From the NCBI RefSeq assembly GCF_014656415.1, contig NZ_BNCJ01000017.1, positions 1 to 64,000 of the forward strand: a stretch of 64,000 nucleotides of DNA. Reading direction: 5' to 3'. Below the pieces are notes generated by a model. The model did not search any database. It was given only the letters and a program-made list of their open reading frames with translations, and was not told the origin of the DNA. Each line of letters begins with the position of its first letter. Within the stretch, counting starts at the first letter, position 1. Shown here piece after piece: positions 1 to 8,252 of this stretch. The translations under genes were made by a program, and so were the position numbers. The stretch is from Seohaeicola zhoushanensis (GTDB lineage Bacteria > Pseudomonadota > Alphaproteobacteria > Rhodobacterales > Rhodobacteraceae).

Positions 1-18
1 CACAGGCCGGAATAGACA

Positions 19-58
19 GGGGGAGTCGCGCCGCAGGCGCGGCGGGGGCAGCGCCCCC
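19..58. repeat. Dispersed double-hairpin repeat, copy A
   Basis: A 40-base intergenic element that recurs without mismatch at 34570-34609. It folds as two adjacent hairpins: GCGCC-GCA-GGCGC, then GGGGGC-AGC-GCCCCC. It lies just past the 3' end of the SH3-protein gene. It resembles a REP-like or terminator-associated palindrome; the function is not known. Confidence 0.75.
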
Positions 59-73
59 ACCCTGCGCAGTGGG

Positions 74-670
74 TCAGCGCGGCGCGATGGAGCAGCAGCC
101 GTTCCACAGGGTCAGGCCGCCCGGATGCGAGACCAGGTTGATCTCGAGCCCGAACATGCGGTCGCTCATCCCGTCGCTGCAGAGCCCGCGCGAGAGCACC
201 GCGGCGCGGCCCTCGCCAAGCCCGATCAGGAAGCGGTCGCTGCGGCCGCCGCCGGGGGCGAGCGTTCCGGCGGGCCAGTCCTCGGCGCCGCCTTCCATCG
301 GGTTGAAATGCGCGCCCGTGCCTTGCGTGATCCGCAGCGACCAGAAGGGCTCGGTGCCGCCGCAGGTCAGCGCGTGGCCCGCCAGGTCCTCGCTGCCGTG
401 CTGCTGGCGCAGGTAGGCCAGCGCGGCCCAGCCCGCCGTCTCGCCGGTATTGACCAGGCCCCAGCGCCCGCTCGGGTCGGCGCCGACCACCTCGACCGCC
501 GTTGCGCCGGGCGCCAGCGTGCCGACGATGGGCGCCTGGGCCGAGGGGCTTTCGCGCAGGTTCAGCACGTCGTTCGCCGCCACGCCCGCCACGTCGAAGA
601 GCGAGGGAAACTCCTGCGCCGCCAGCGGAGCGGCCGCCAGGAGGGAAATTGCAAGGGACAGTGCTTTCAT
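74..670 (-). CDS. Secreted SH3-domain protein
   Basis: A 198-residue exported protein. The start MKALSLAISLLAAAPLAAQ is a clear signal peptide with an AQ-type cleavage site, so the mature protein is probably periplasmic. Residues about 30-90 look like a bacterial SH3b domain (VLNLRESPSAQAPIVGTL and WGLVNTGETAGW). The rest has paired Cys-containing segments (LTCGGTEPFW, NGCCSIAPR) of a type seen in small rhodobacterial periplasmic proteins. The ATG overlaps the stop of the upstream permease by four bases, so the two are co-transcribed and translationally coupled. A role in envelope or polysaccharide binding is inferred from this coupling only. The start was chosen because it begins the signal peptide; longer readings run into the permease gene. 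Confidence 0.8.
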   Translation of the reverse strand: MKALSLAISLLAAAPLAAQEFPSLFDVAGVAANDVLNLRESPSAQAPIVGTLAPGATAVEVVGADPSGRWGLVNTGETAGWAALAYLRQQHGSEDLAGHALTCGGTEPFWSLRITQGTGAHFNPMEGGAEDWPAGTLAPGGGRSDRFLIGLGEGRAAVLSRGLCSDGMSDRMFGLEINLVSHPGGLTLWNGCCSIAPR

Positions 671-1488
671 CGCCGGGCTCCCCAGCTGACCGACACGTGC
701 CGGCGGGTGTAGAATTCGCCCATCAGGCCGATCATCGTCAGTGCGATGCCGACCCAGAGCGCGTAATGCCAGTTCGAGAAATGCGGATTGTAGTTGATGA
801 AGACGAAGCCGCGCGCCTGGTCGATGGTGTGGAACAGCGGGTTCCAGTCGAAGATCGGCAGCATGAAGCCGGGCAGCGTGTTGGCCAGGAACATCTTGCC
901 CGAGGCGATCATGTTGGCGCGCTGGTAGACGGTGGCGGCGATGCCCGAGACCGAGGGGAACCAGGGCTTGAAGGCCAGGAAGACCAGCCCCACGGCGCAG
1001 CCGGTGAACCAGCTGAGCAGCAGCATCCCGAAGGCGGCCAGCGGCTGGTCGATGTATACCGGCGTGACGATGGTGTGATAGCCGAAGAGGATCACGAACA
1101 TCGACAGCACCTGGGTATAGAGCGAGCCGAGCGCGGCGGCGCTGATGGTGATGGCGGTGTTCAGCGGGGCGTGCTGCAGCATCGTGCTGCCCGGCCCCTC
1201 GGCCCCGGTGACGGCGGCGACCCCCTTCACGTGGCACTGGAACAGGAAGATGCCCGACATCACGTAGAGCAGGAAATCGCCCCGCACCGCCGAGCCGCGC
1301 AGCTTGAGCACCACGAACATGAAGTAGAAGATCAGCACGAAGACGATCACCTGCATCATGTTCAGCCCGATGGCGATGAAGGCGTTGTTGTGCTTGGCGC
1401 GCACCGAGCGCACCACCGAGTGGAAGATCAGTTCGAGCGTGGTCAGCGCGCCGGACAGCGGCGAGCGGTGTACCCTGTGTCTGAACAT
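667..1488 (-). CDS. ABC-2 polysaccharide export permease (KpsM/Wzm type)
   Basis: A 273-residue inner-membrane protein with about six hydrophobic segments. It is the permease of an ABC transporter that exports capsule or similar polysaccharide. Family features are the short cytoplasmic start (MFRHRVHRSPLSGALTTLEL), the motif GKMFLANTLPG, and the C-terminal block FDWNPLFHTIDQARGFVFIN, typical of ABC-2 capsule permeases. The chosen ATG begins this conserved cytoplasmic start; an upstream in-frame ATG at 1548 would add 20 residues of unlike composition. No ATP-binding partner gene (KpsT/Wzt) is adjacent, so the ATPase must be encoded elsewhere. It is divergent from cysQ across 122 bases. Confidence 0.88.
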   Translation of the reverse strand: MFRHRVHRSPLSGALTTLELIFHSVVRSVRAKHNNAFIAIGLNMMQVIVFVLIFYFMFVVLKLRGSAVRGDFLLYVMSGIFLFQCHVKGVAAVTGAEGPGSTMLQHAPLNTAITISAAALGSLYTQVLSMFVILFGYHTIVTPVYIDQPLAAFGMLLLSWFTGCAVGLVFLAFKPWFPSVSGIAATVYQRANMIASGKMFLANTLPGFMLPIFDWNPLFHTIDQARGFVFINYNPHFSNWHYALWVGIALTMIGLMGEFYTRRHVSVSWGARR

Positions 1489-1610
1489 CGTTCCTGGCCC
1501 TGCGCCCCTGGTTCGACCCGGCACGGACTTCTTGCCGATCCGTTGCATTGCCAGCATAAGGGGGGCCAAATGAATTTTCAACAAACCCCCGGACGAGTGG
1601 AGCAGATCGC

Positions 1611-2411
1611 GTGAACTACGAGACTTTGGTGCCATTGATGCGCAAACTGGCGATCGAGGCAGGCGAGCGGATCATGGAGATCTACGGGACCGATGACTTC
1701 GCGGTGAAGTCCAAGTCGGACGCCAGCCCCGTGACCGAGGCTGACGAGGCCGCCGATGCGCTGATCTCTGCCGGCCTGCGCGCGGCGCTGCCCGAGGTCA
1801 TGCTGGTGACCGAGGAACAGGCCGCCTCGCACAGCGCGAAGGGCGATACCTTCCTGATCGTCGACCCGCTGGACGGCACCAAGGAATTCATCAACCGCCG
1901 GGGCGATTTCACCGTGAACATCGCGCTGGTGGAAAAGGGCGTGCCGACGCGCGGCGTGGTCTATGCGCCGGCCAAGAACCGGATGTTCTTCACCCTGGCC
2001 GATGGCACCTCGGTCGAGGAGAGCGGCGCCTTCGACCCGGCGACCGTGGGCGAGACCAAACCGATCCGCGTGGGCAAGCCCGACAATGGCGCGCTGATGG
2101 TCGTGGCCTCGAAATCGCATCGCGACCAGGCCACCGACGACTATATCGCGCAGTATGCCGTGCGCGACATGACCTCGGCGGGCTCGTCGCTGAAGTTCTG
2201 CCTTGTTGCCACCGGCGAGGCCGATCTCTATCCGCGCCTCGGGCGCACGATGGAATGGGACACCGCCGCCGGCCATGCCGTTCTGCTTGGCGCGGGCGGG
2301 CAGGTGGTTCGCTTCGACGACCAGACCCCGCTGGCCTATGGCAAGGAAGGCTTCGCCAACCCCTTCTTCATCGCCTATGCGCCGGGCGTCGAGCTGAAGC
2401 AGGCGCTCTGA
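1611..2411 (+). CDS. cysQ: 3'(2'),5'-bisphosphate nucleotidase CysQ
   Basis: A 266-residue Mg-dependent phosphatase of the inositol monophosphatase superfamily that hydrolyses PAP (3'-phosphoadenosine 5'-phosphate) to AMP. The metal-binding motif is DPLDGTKEFI (residues about 84-93) and the second signature is WDTAAGHAVLLGAGG near the C terminus. The Thr-Lys-Glu-Phe-Ile version of the first motif separates CysQ from SuhB. It starts with GTG. Its stop overlaps the kdsB ATG by one base (TGATG), so the two are coupled. PAP is the by-product of PAPS-dependent sulfotransferases, and one is encoded at 8253-9677 in the same region, so detoxification of PAP from polysaccharide sulfation is a likely job beside sulfate assimilation. 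Confidence 0.93.
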   Translation: MNYETLVPLMRKLAIEAGERIMEIYGTDDFAVKSKSDASPVTEADEAADALISAGLRAALPEVMLVTEEQAASHSAKGDTFLIVDPLDGTKEFINRRGDFTVNIALVEKGVPTRGVVYAPAKNRMFFTLADGTSVEESGAFDPATVGETKPIRVGKPDNGALMVVASKSHRDQATDDYIAQYAVRDMTSAGSSLKFCLVATGEADLYPRLGRTMEWDTAAGHAVLLGAGGQVVRFDDQTPLAYGKEGFANPFFIAYAPGVELKQAL

Positions 2412-3211
2412 TGTCGGTCCTGATCGCGATCCCGGCCCGCTATGCCTCGGTGCGCTATCCCGGCAAGCCGCTGGTCGAGCTGACCGGCGCGACCGGGAAG
2501 AAACAGACCCTGATCGAGCGGTCCTGGCGCGCGGCCTGCGCGGTGGGCGGGGTCGACCGGGTGGTCGTGGCCACCGATGACGACCGCATCCGCGCCGCCG
2601 CCGAGGCCTTCGGCGCCGAGGTGGTGATGACCTCTTCGGATTGCGCCAACGGCACCGAGCGCTGCGCCGAGGCCCATGCCGCGCTGGGCGGCGGCTACGA
2701 GATCGTGGTGAACCTGCAGGGCGACGCGCCGCTGACCCCGCATTGGTTCGTCGAGGACCTGGTTGCCGGCCTGCGCGCCGCGCCCGGCGCGGGCATCGCC
2801 ACGCCGGTGCTGCGCTGCGACGGCGAGACGCTGAACAGCTTCCTCGACGACCGCCGCCATGGCCGCGTGGGCGGCACAACGGCGGTCTTCGCCGCCGATG
2901 GCACCGCGCTCTATTTCTCGAAGGAGGTGATTCCCTTCACCTCCAAGCGCTATGGCCCGATCGAGCCAACGCCGGTGTTCCACCATGTCGGCGTCTATGC
3001 CTACCGCCCCGACGCGCTGGCGGCCTATCCGTCCTGGCCTGCCGGCCCGCTGGAGCGGCACGAGGGACTCGAGCAGCTGCGATTCATGGAGAACGGCGGG
3101 AAGGTGCTCTGTGTCGAAGTCACGGCGCGGGGCAGACAATTCTGGGAACTGAACAACCCCGAGGACGTTCCCAGACTCGAGGCGATGATGGCCCAGATGG
3201 GGCTGGAGTGA
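2411..3211 (+). CDS. kdsB: 3-deoxy-manno-octulosonate cytidylyltransferase
   Basis: A 266-residue cytosolic enzyme that activates Kdo with CTP to CMP-Kdo, the donor for lipid A core and for the Kdo linker of many capsules. The N-terminal nucleotide-binding signature IPARYASVRYPGKPL is diagnostic; VVATDDDRI, NLQGDAPL and FHHVGVYAYR follow in order as in KdsB. It starts at the ATG overlapping the cysQ stop. The location beside capsule genes means it may serve capsule as well as LPS. The Kdo isomerase (KpsF/KdsD type) is encoded at 12877-13839. Confidence 0.92.
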   Translation: MSVLIAIPARYASVRYPGKPLVELTGATGKKQTLIERSWRAACAVGGVDRVVVATDDDRIRAAAEAFGAEVVMTSSDCANGTERCAEAHAALGGGYEIVVNLQGDAPLTPHWFVEDLVAGLRAAPGAGIATPVLRCDGETLNSFLDDRRHGRVGGTTAVFAADGTALYFSKEVIPFTSKRYGPIEPTPVFHHVGVYAYRPDALAAYPSWPAGPLERHEGLEQLRFMENGGKVLCVEVTARGRQFWELNNPEDVPRLEAMMAQMGLE

Positions 3212-3405
3212 CGTAGGGGCACCGGAAATTAGGGTTTTCGCACCATTTTTTTGCAGTGCAGCGAACTCATGCCGATGGCTTGGGGGTATCCCCCTTCTCG
3301 CACTGGAAATGTAGTAAAAATAAGCTTAGTAATGGGCCGCCTGCCACAAAAATACCCTTTCCGGCGATTAACTAGTTCGCTGTTCGATACGAATTGAGGA
3401 TCAGA

Positions 3406-4299
3406 ATGCGCAAAAAAGTCACCAAAGCCATTTTCCCCGTAGCCGGCCTTGGAACCCGTTTCCTTCCCGCCACCAAGTCGGTTCCGAAGGAGATCATGAC
3501 CTTGGTGGACCGTCCGTTGATCCAGTATGCGATCGACGAGGCGCGCGCCGCCGGGATCAAGGAATTCATCTTCGTCACCTCGCGCGGCAAGAGCGCGCTG
3601 GAGGACTACTTCGACCATTCGCCGATCCTCGAGCAGGAGCTGCGCAAGAAGGGCAAGACCGAGCTTCTGGCGCTGCTCAAGGACACCAACATGGACAGCG
3701 GCGCGATTGCCTATATCCGCCAGCACAGGGCGCTGGGCCTTGGCCACGCGGTCTGGTGCGCCCGGCGGCTGATCGCCGACGAGGCATTCGCGGTGATCCT
3801 GCCCGATGACGTGATCGCGGCCGAGACGCCCTGCCTCAAGCAGATGGTCGAGGCCTATGCCGAGACGGGCGGCAACATGGTTGCCGCGATGGAGGTGCCG
3901 CCGGAAAAGGCCTCGGCCTATGGCGTGCTCGATGTCCAGGAGGACATGGGCTCGATCGTCTCGGTCAAGGGCATGGTGGAAAAGCCGAAGCGGGAAGAGG
4001 CGCCGTCGAACCTCGCCGTGATCGGCCGCTACATCCTCGGGCCCTCGGTGCTGAACAACCTCAACAAGATGCGCGCGGGCGCCGGAGGCGAGATCCAGCT
4101 GACCGACGCGATTGCCGCCGATATCGGCACGGCGAACGGGGTCTATGGCTACCGCTTCCGTGGCCAGCGGTTCGACTGCGGCTCGAAAGCGGGCTTCCTG
4201 CAGGCAACCGTGGCCTTTGCCCTTGCCCGCGACGACCTGCGCGACGACCTGAGCGCCTACCTGCGCGAAGTGGTGAACATGTCGAAAGCCGCCGAGTGA
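3406..4299 (+). CDS. galU: UTP-glucose-1-phosphate uridylyltransferase
   Basis: A 297-residue nucleotidyltransferase making UDP-glucose from UTP and glucose 1-phosphate. The signature FPVAGLGTRFLPATKSVPKE at residues about 8-27 is that of GalU. VILPDDVI and QLTDAI follow, and FDCGSKAGFLQATV near the C terminus fits GalU of this length. The ATG at 3406 has a GAGGA ribosome-binding sequence about six bases upstream; an in-frame TTG at 3394 would overlap that site and is rejected. The 194 bases upstream are AT-rich compared with the surroundings and probably hold its promoter. A strong terminator follows, so galU seems to be its own unit inside the polysaccharide region. Confidence 0.94.
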   Translation: MRKKVTKAIFPVAGLGTRFLPATKSVPKEIMTLVDRPLIQYAIDEARAAGIKEFIFVTSRGKSALEDYFDHSPILEQELRKKGKTELLALLKDTNMDSGAIAYIRQHRALGLGHAVWCARRLIADEAFAVILPDDVIAAETPCLKQMVEAYAETGGNMVAAMEVPPEKASAYGVLDVQEDMGSIVSVKGMVEKPKREEAPSNLAVIGRYILGPSVLNNLNKMRAGAGGEIQLTDAIAADIGTANGVYGYRFRGQRFDCGSKAGFLQATVAFALARDDLRDDLSAYLREVVNMSKAAE

Positions 4300-4334
4300 G
4301 GGCCAGTCCCGGCACCGGCACAGGACAGTTCTTG

Positions 4335-4366
4335 AAGGCGACCGGTCATGCACCGGTCGCCTTTTT
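4335..4366 (+). terminator. Rho-independent terminator of galU
   Basis: A perfect 12-base-pair stem (AAGGCGACCGGT at 4335-4346 with ACCGGTCGCCTT at 4352-4363), a five-base loop, and a short T run. It sits 35 bases past the galU stop. The loop contains the ATG at 4348 that would otherwise be taken as the start of the next gene. Confidence 0.88.
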
Positions 4367-4386
4367 CCATTGCCGGGCCTGACGAC

Positions 4387-5409
4387 GTGACCGACGCGCG
4401 CCCGAGCCTGGCTCAACGCTACCGCCTGCGTCTGAAGCGCCGCCGCCTGCTGTGGCGCTCGTTCCGGAGCCGTCACGATCTGGTCGCGCTGGCCGACCGT
4501 TCGGGGGCGATCCGGGCGGGTGACATTCTCGCGGTGATGGTGGTGCGGAACGAGGCGCAGCGGCTGCCCTACATGCTCGACCATTACCGCCGGCTGGGCG
4601 TGTCGCATTTCCTCGTGGTCGACAACATGAGCAGCGATGCCACGGTCGAGCTGCTGCGCGCTGCGCCGGATGTCTCGCTCTGGCAGACCGGGGCGAGCTA
4701 TCGGGACGCGCGTTTCGGGCTCGACTGGGCGAGCTGGCTGCTGATGCACTTCGGGCATGACCACTGGTGCCTGATGGCCGATGCCGACGAGCTGCTGGTC
4801 TATGCCGGCTGCGACCATCACGACCTGCGCGACCTGACCGCCCGGCTGGAGGCGCGTGGGCAGCTGGCCTTCGGGGCGCTGATGCTCGACCTCTACGCGA
4901 AGGGGCCGGTGGGCGAGGCCGATGCGGCCCCCGGAACAGACCCTGTGCAGGCGATTTCGTGGTTCGATGCCGGCCCTTACCGCGCGGTGCGCCAGGTGCC
5001 GGGGATGAACCTCTGGGTGCAGGGCGGCATGCGCGAGCGGATGTTCTTCGCCGATGCGCCCGAGCGGTCGCCGACGCTGAACAAGCTGCCGCTGCTGCGC
5101 TGGAACCGGCGCTGGGCCTTCACCAACTCGTCGCACGCGCTGCTGCCCTGGCAGGTGAACATGGCCTGGAGCGGCCCCGGCGGGCCCGAGCCGGCGGGGG
5201 TGCTGCTGCATACCAAGTTCCTCGCTGACGTGGTGGACCGCGCGGTCGAGGACCTGCAGCGCCGCCAGCACTTCCACGACCCCGACCTGCTGGTGCCCTA
5301 CTATCGCGCCATCGCCGCGCGCCCGGTGCTCTGGACCCCGGACTCGCGGCAGCTGGAGGGGTGGGAGACGCTGGTGCAGCACGGGCTGATGCCCGCGATC
5401 GACTGGTGA
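4387..5409 (+). CDS. Glycosyltransferase family 2 protein (copy 1)
   Basis: A 340-residue putative glycosyltransferase with a GT-A fold. Motifs are MVVRNEAQRLPYMLDHYRR, LVVDNMSSDAT, and MADADELLVY with the metal-binding DxD, followed by MNLWVQGGMRERMF. It is clearly paralogous to the next gene (RNEG.RLPYFLSYYR, WFDSGNY, NLWIQGG, LNKIPL, SSTHTLLP). The GTG at 4387 was chosen because the ATG at 4348 lies in the loop of the galU terminator, and because the shorter form aligns with the N terminus of the neighbour (Arg-rich RYRLRLKRRR, then SGAIR.GDIL). No strong ribosome-binding site precedes either start. The sugar donor and acceptor cannot be told from sequence. Confidence 0.82.
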   Translation: MTDARPSLAQRYRLRLKRRRLLWRSFRSRHDLVALADRSGAIRAGDILAVMVVRNEAQRLPYMLDHYRRLGVSHFLVVDNMSSDATVELLRAAPDVSLWQTGASYRDARFGLDWASWLLMHFGHDHWCLMADADELLVYAGCDHHDLRDLTARLEARGQLAFGALMLDLYAKGPVGEADAAPGTDPVQAISWFDAGPYRAVRQVPGMNLWVQGGMRERMFFADAPERSPTLNKLPLLRWNRRWAFTNSSHALLPWQVNMAWSGPGGPEPAGVLLHTKFLADVVDRAVEDLQRRQHFHDPDLLVPYYRAIAARPVLWTPDSRQLEGWETLVQHGLMPAIDW

Positions 5410-5544
5410 AACCCCGCATCTCGGGGGCCGCGCCGCCACAAGCGCAAGCTTTGGCGTGTTTCACCCCGTCACGGCTCTTGTAACCGAATGTAAATTCACC
5501 GACTCTCATTCTGGGCGAATTTCCGCCGCCTTGGGGAAGAGAAC

Positions 5545-6555
5545 GTGAGCCTTTGGGATTCCTACCGCATGCGGGTCCGGCGCAGATACCGTCTGCTTCG
5601 CGCTGCGCGGAAGTCCTTCGAGCTGAAGCCGTTCCAGGACCACACCGGTGCGATCCGCAAGACCGATGTGCTGCTGATCTGCACCATGCGCAACGAAGGT
5701 GTGCGGCTGCCCTATTTCCTCAGCTATTACCGGGGGCTTGGCGTCGGCCACTTCCTCTTCGTCGACAATGACAGCAGCGACGACACGCTGGATCAACTTG
5801 CCGGGCAGCCCGATGTTTCGGTCTGGACCACCACCGCCAGTTACCGCCGGTCGACTTTCGGGGTCGACTGGGTGAACTGGCTGGCCCGCAAACATGCCCA
5901 CGACCATTGGACGCTGGTGGTCGATCCGGACGAGTTCTTCATCTACCCGTTCTGCGACACCCGCCCGATCCCGGCGCTGGTCGACTGGCTCGACAATTCC
6001 TCGATCCGCAGCTTCTCGGCCATGCTGATCGACGTGTATCCCAAGGGGCGGATCGACGCGCAGCCCTACCTGCCGGGGCAGAACCCGCTCGAGATCGCCT
6101 CGTGGTTCGACAGCGGCAACTACACGATCAAGCGCAACAAGACCTATGGCAACCTCTGGATCCAGGGGGGGCCGCGCGCGCGGATGTTCTTTGCCGAGGC
6201 GCCCGAGCAGGCCCCCGCGCTGAACAAGATCCCGCTGGTGAAATGGCACCGCAAGTATGCCTTCGTCAGCTCGACCCACACGCTGCTGCCGCGCGGGCTG
6301 AACCAGGTCTATGACGACAGCGGCGGCGAGAAGGCCTCGGGCGCGCTGCTTCATGCCAAGTTCCTCGACACCTTCACCGCCAAGGCGAGCGAGGAGCTGG
6401 AGCGCGGGCAGCATTATGCCAACTCGATGGAATACCGCGCCTATGCCGAGCGGTTGAAGGATAACCCCGACCTCTGGTGCAAGTGGAGCGAGAAATACAT
6501 CAACTGGCGCCAGCTCGAGATCCTCGGGCTGATGAGCAAGGGCAACTGGGCATGA
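5545..6555 (+). CDS. Glycosyltransferase family 2 protein (copy 2)
   Basis: A 336-residue paralog of the preceding transferase with the same order of motifs: CTMRNEGVRLPYFLSYYR, FVDNDSSDDTLDQL, VVDPDEFFIYPF (DxD), ASWFDSGNY, NLWIQGGPRARMFF and LLHAKF. It begins with GTG after a purine-rich GGGGAAGAG. Its last codon and stop overlap the ATG of the following gene by four bases (ATGA), so the two are coupled. The 135 bases upstream contain an AT-richer stretch around 5478-5505 that may be a promoter. It is probably a cytoplasmic enzyme acting on a capsule repeat unit; specificity is unknown. Confidence 0.88.
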   Translation: MSLWDSYRMRVRRRYRLLRAARKSFELKPFQDHTGAIRKTDVLLICTMRNEGVRLPYFLSYYRGLGVGHFLFVDNDSSDDTLDQLAGQPDVSVWTTTASYRRSTFGVDWVNWLARKHAHDHWTLVVDPDEFFIYPFCDTRPIPALVDWLDNSSIRSFSAMLIDVYPKGRIDAQPYLPGQNPLEIASWFDSGNYTIKRNKTYGNLWIQGGPRARMFFAEAPEQAPALNKIPLVKWHRKYAFVSSTHTLLPRGLNQVYDDSGGEKASGALLHAKFLDTFTAKASEELERGQHYANSMEYRAYAERLKDNPDLWCKWSEKYINWRQLEILGLMSKGNWA

Positions 6556-8249
6556 CCGTCGGGATCGTCATGCTGGTGCATACCGCGCTGGACCGGGCCG
6601 AGCAGGTGGCGCGGCACTGGACGGCCTCGGGCTGCCCAGTGGTGATCCATATCGACCGCAACGTGCGCCGCCGCACCCACCGCGCCTTCGTGCAGGCGCT
6701 GGAGGGCGATCCGCTGATCCGCTTCTCGAAGCGGCACCGCTGCGAGTGGGGGACATGGGGGATCGTCGCGGCCTCGCAATCGGCCTCGGAGCTGATGCTG
6801 AAGACCTTTCCCGAGGTGCGCCACGTCTATCTCGCCTCGGGGTCCTGCCTGCCGCTGCGGCCGGTGCAGGAGCTGATCGACTACCTTGCCGCGCGCCCGC
6901 AGACCGATTTCATCGAAAGCGCCACCACCGCCGACGTGCCCTGGACGGTGGGTGGGCTGGACGAGGAACGCTTTACCCTGCGCTTCCCCTTCAGCTGGAA
7001 GCGCCAGCGGGGGTTGTTCGACCGCTATGTCGCGCTGCAACGGCGCCTGGGCATCCGCCGCCGGATCCCCGCAGGCATCGTGCCGCACATGGGCAGCCAG
7101 TGGTGGTGCCTGACCCGGCAGACCCTTTCGGCCATCCTCGAAGCGCCGAACCGGAAGGTCTTTGACGACTATTTCAAGGGCGTCTGGATCCCGGACGAGA
7201 GCTATTACCAGACTCTGATAAGGCTTTACTCGCGCAACGTGGAAAGCCGCTCGCTGACGCTGTCCAAGTTCGATTTCCAGGGCAAGCCGCATATCTTCTA
7301 CGACGATCACCTGCAACTGCTGCGCCGGTCCGACTGTTTCGTCGCGCGCAAGATCTGGCCGCGGGCGGACCGGCTCTACCAGGCGTTCCTGACCGACAGC
7401 GCCCATGCGATGAAGAAGACCGAGCCGAACCCCGGCAAGATCGACCGCATCTTTTCCAAGGCGGTGGAGCGGCGCACGCGGGGGCGGCCCGGTCTCTACA
7501 TGCAAAGTCGGATGCCGAAGCACGGGTTCGAGAACGGCATCACCTCGGCGCAGTATTCGATGTTCCAGGGCTTTGCCGAGTTGTTCGACGATTTCGAGAC
7601 CTGGCTGGCGCGGGCCACCGGGGCGCGGGTGCATGGCCATCTCTTCGCGCCCGACCGGGCCGAGTTCGCCGGCGGCCAGACCCTGATCAACGGCGCGCTG
7701 AGCGACAGCGCGACGGTGCGCGACTATGCGCCCGAGAGCTTCCTCACCAACCTGATCTGGAACTCGCGCGGGGAGCGGCAGTGCTTCCAGTTCGGCCCGG
7801 CGGACAACCAGGCGGTCAACTGGCTGGTGGCGCGCGACCCCAATGCGCAGGTCTCGGTGATCTCGGGCGCCTGGGCGGTGCCGCTGTTCCGGTCGAACCG
7901 CAACTTCGGCGAGATCCGGAAAGAGGCGGCGCGGCTGCAGAAGATCGAGAAGGAGCATCTGGACGTGCTGCGGTCGTATTACGCCAAGGCGCGGGTGCGG
8001 ATCTGGACCATGGCGGAGTTCGTCGAGGCGCCGATGGAGCCCTTGCAGACCATCGTCGACGAGATCGGCATGGTGCACCAGCGCCGTCTGACCGAGGCGC
8101 CGCGCATGGTCGACCTGTCGGGCTTCGGGCAGTTCCTGCAGAACCTCAAGAACCAGGGGATGCACCCCTATCTCATGGGCGACTTCCCGGTCGAGCAGGC
8201 CCCCGCCACGGCACCGGGCACGCCGCGCAAGCCCTATCTGGTGCGCTGA
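6552..8249 (+). CDS. GT14-type branching glycosyltransferase with long C-terminal domain
   Basis: A 565-residue protein. Residues about 1-290 match the core-2/I-branching beta-1,6-N-acetylglucosaminyltransferase (GT14) family: start VGIVMLVHTALDRAEQVARHW, then VIHIDRNVRRR, HVYLASGSCLPLRP, MGSQWWCLTRQTL and PDESYYQTLIRL. The C-terminal half (about 300-565) is not a glycosyltransferase; it includes HGFENGITSAQYSMFQGFAE and LINGALSDSATVRDY and corresponds, from memory, to a domain of unknown function confined to rhodobacterial proteins (DUF5928). The start overlaps the upstream GT2 stop. Three bases separate its stop from the sulfotransferase start, so the three form one operon. A transfer branching the polysaccharide is the likely role. 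Confidence 0.85.
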   Translation: MTVGIVMLVHTALDRAEQVARHWTASGCPVVIHIDRNVRRRTHRAFVQALEGDPLIRFSKRHRCEWGTWGIVAASQSASELMLKTFPEVRHVYLASGSCLPLRPVQELIDYLAARPQTDFIESATTADVPWTVGGLDEERFTLRFPFSWKRQRGLFDRYVALQRRLGIRRRIPAGIVPHMGSQWWCLTRQTLSAILEAPNRKVFDDYFKGVWIPDESYYQTLIRLYSRNVESRSLTLSKFDFQGKPHIFYDDHLQLLRRSDCFVARKIWPRADRLYQAFLTDSAHAMKKTEPNPGKIDRIFSKAVERRTRGRPGLYMQSRMPKHGFENGITSAQYSMFQGFAELFDDFETWLARATGARVHGHLFAPDRAEFAGGQTLINGALSDSATVRDYAPESFLTNLIWNSRGERQCFQFGPADNQAVNWLVARDPNAQVSVISGAWAVPLFRSNRNFGEIRKEAARLQKIEKEHLDVLRSYYAKARVRIWTMAEFVEAPMEPLQTIVDEIGMVHQRRLTEAPRMVDLSGFGQFLQNLKNQGMHPYLMGDFPVEQAPATAPGTPRKPYLVR

Positions 8250-8252
8250 GGC

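Noticed and set aside
4348-4386. ATG at 4348 as start of the first GT2 gene
   Set aside because: It is in the loop of the galU terminator and its added residues are not matched in the paralog.
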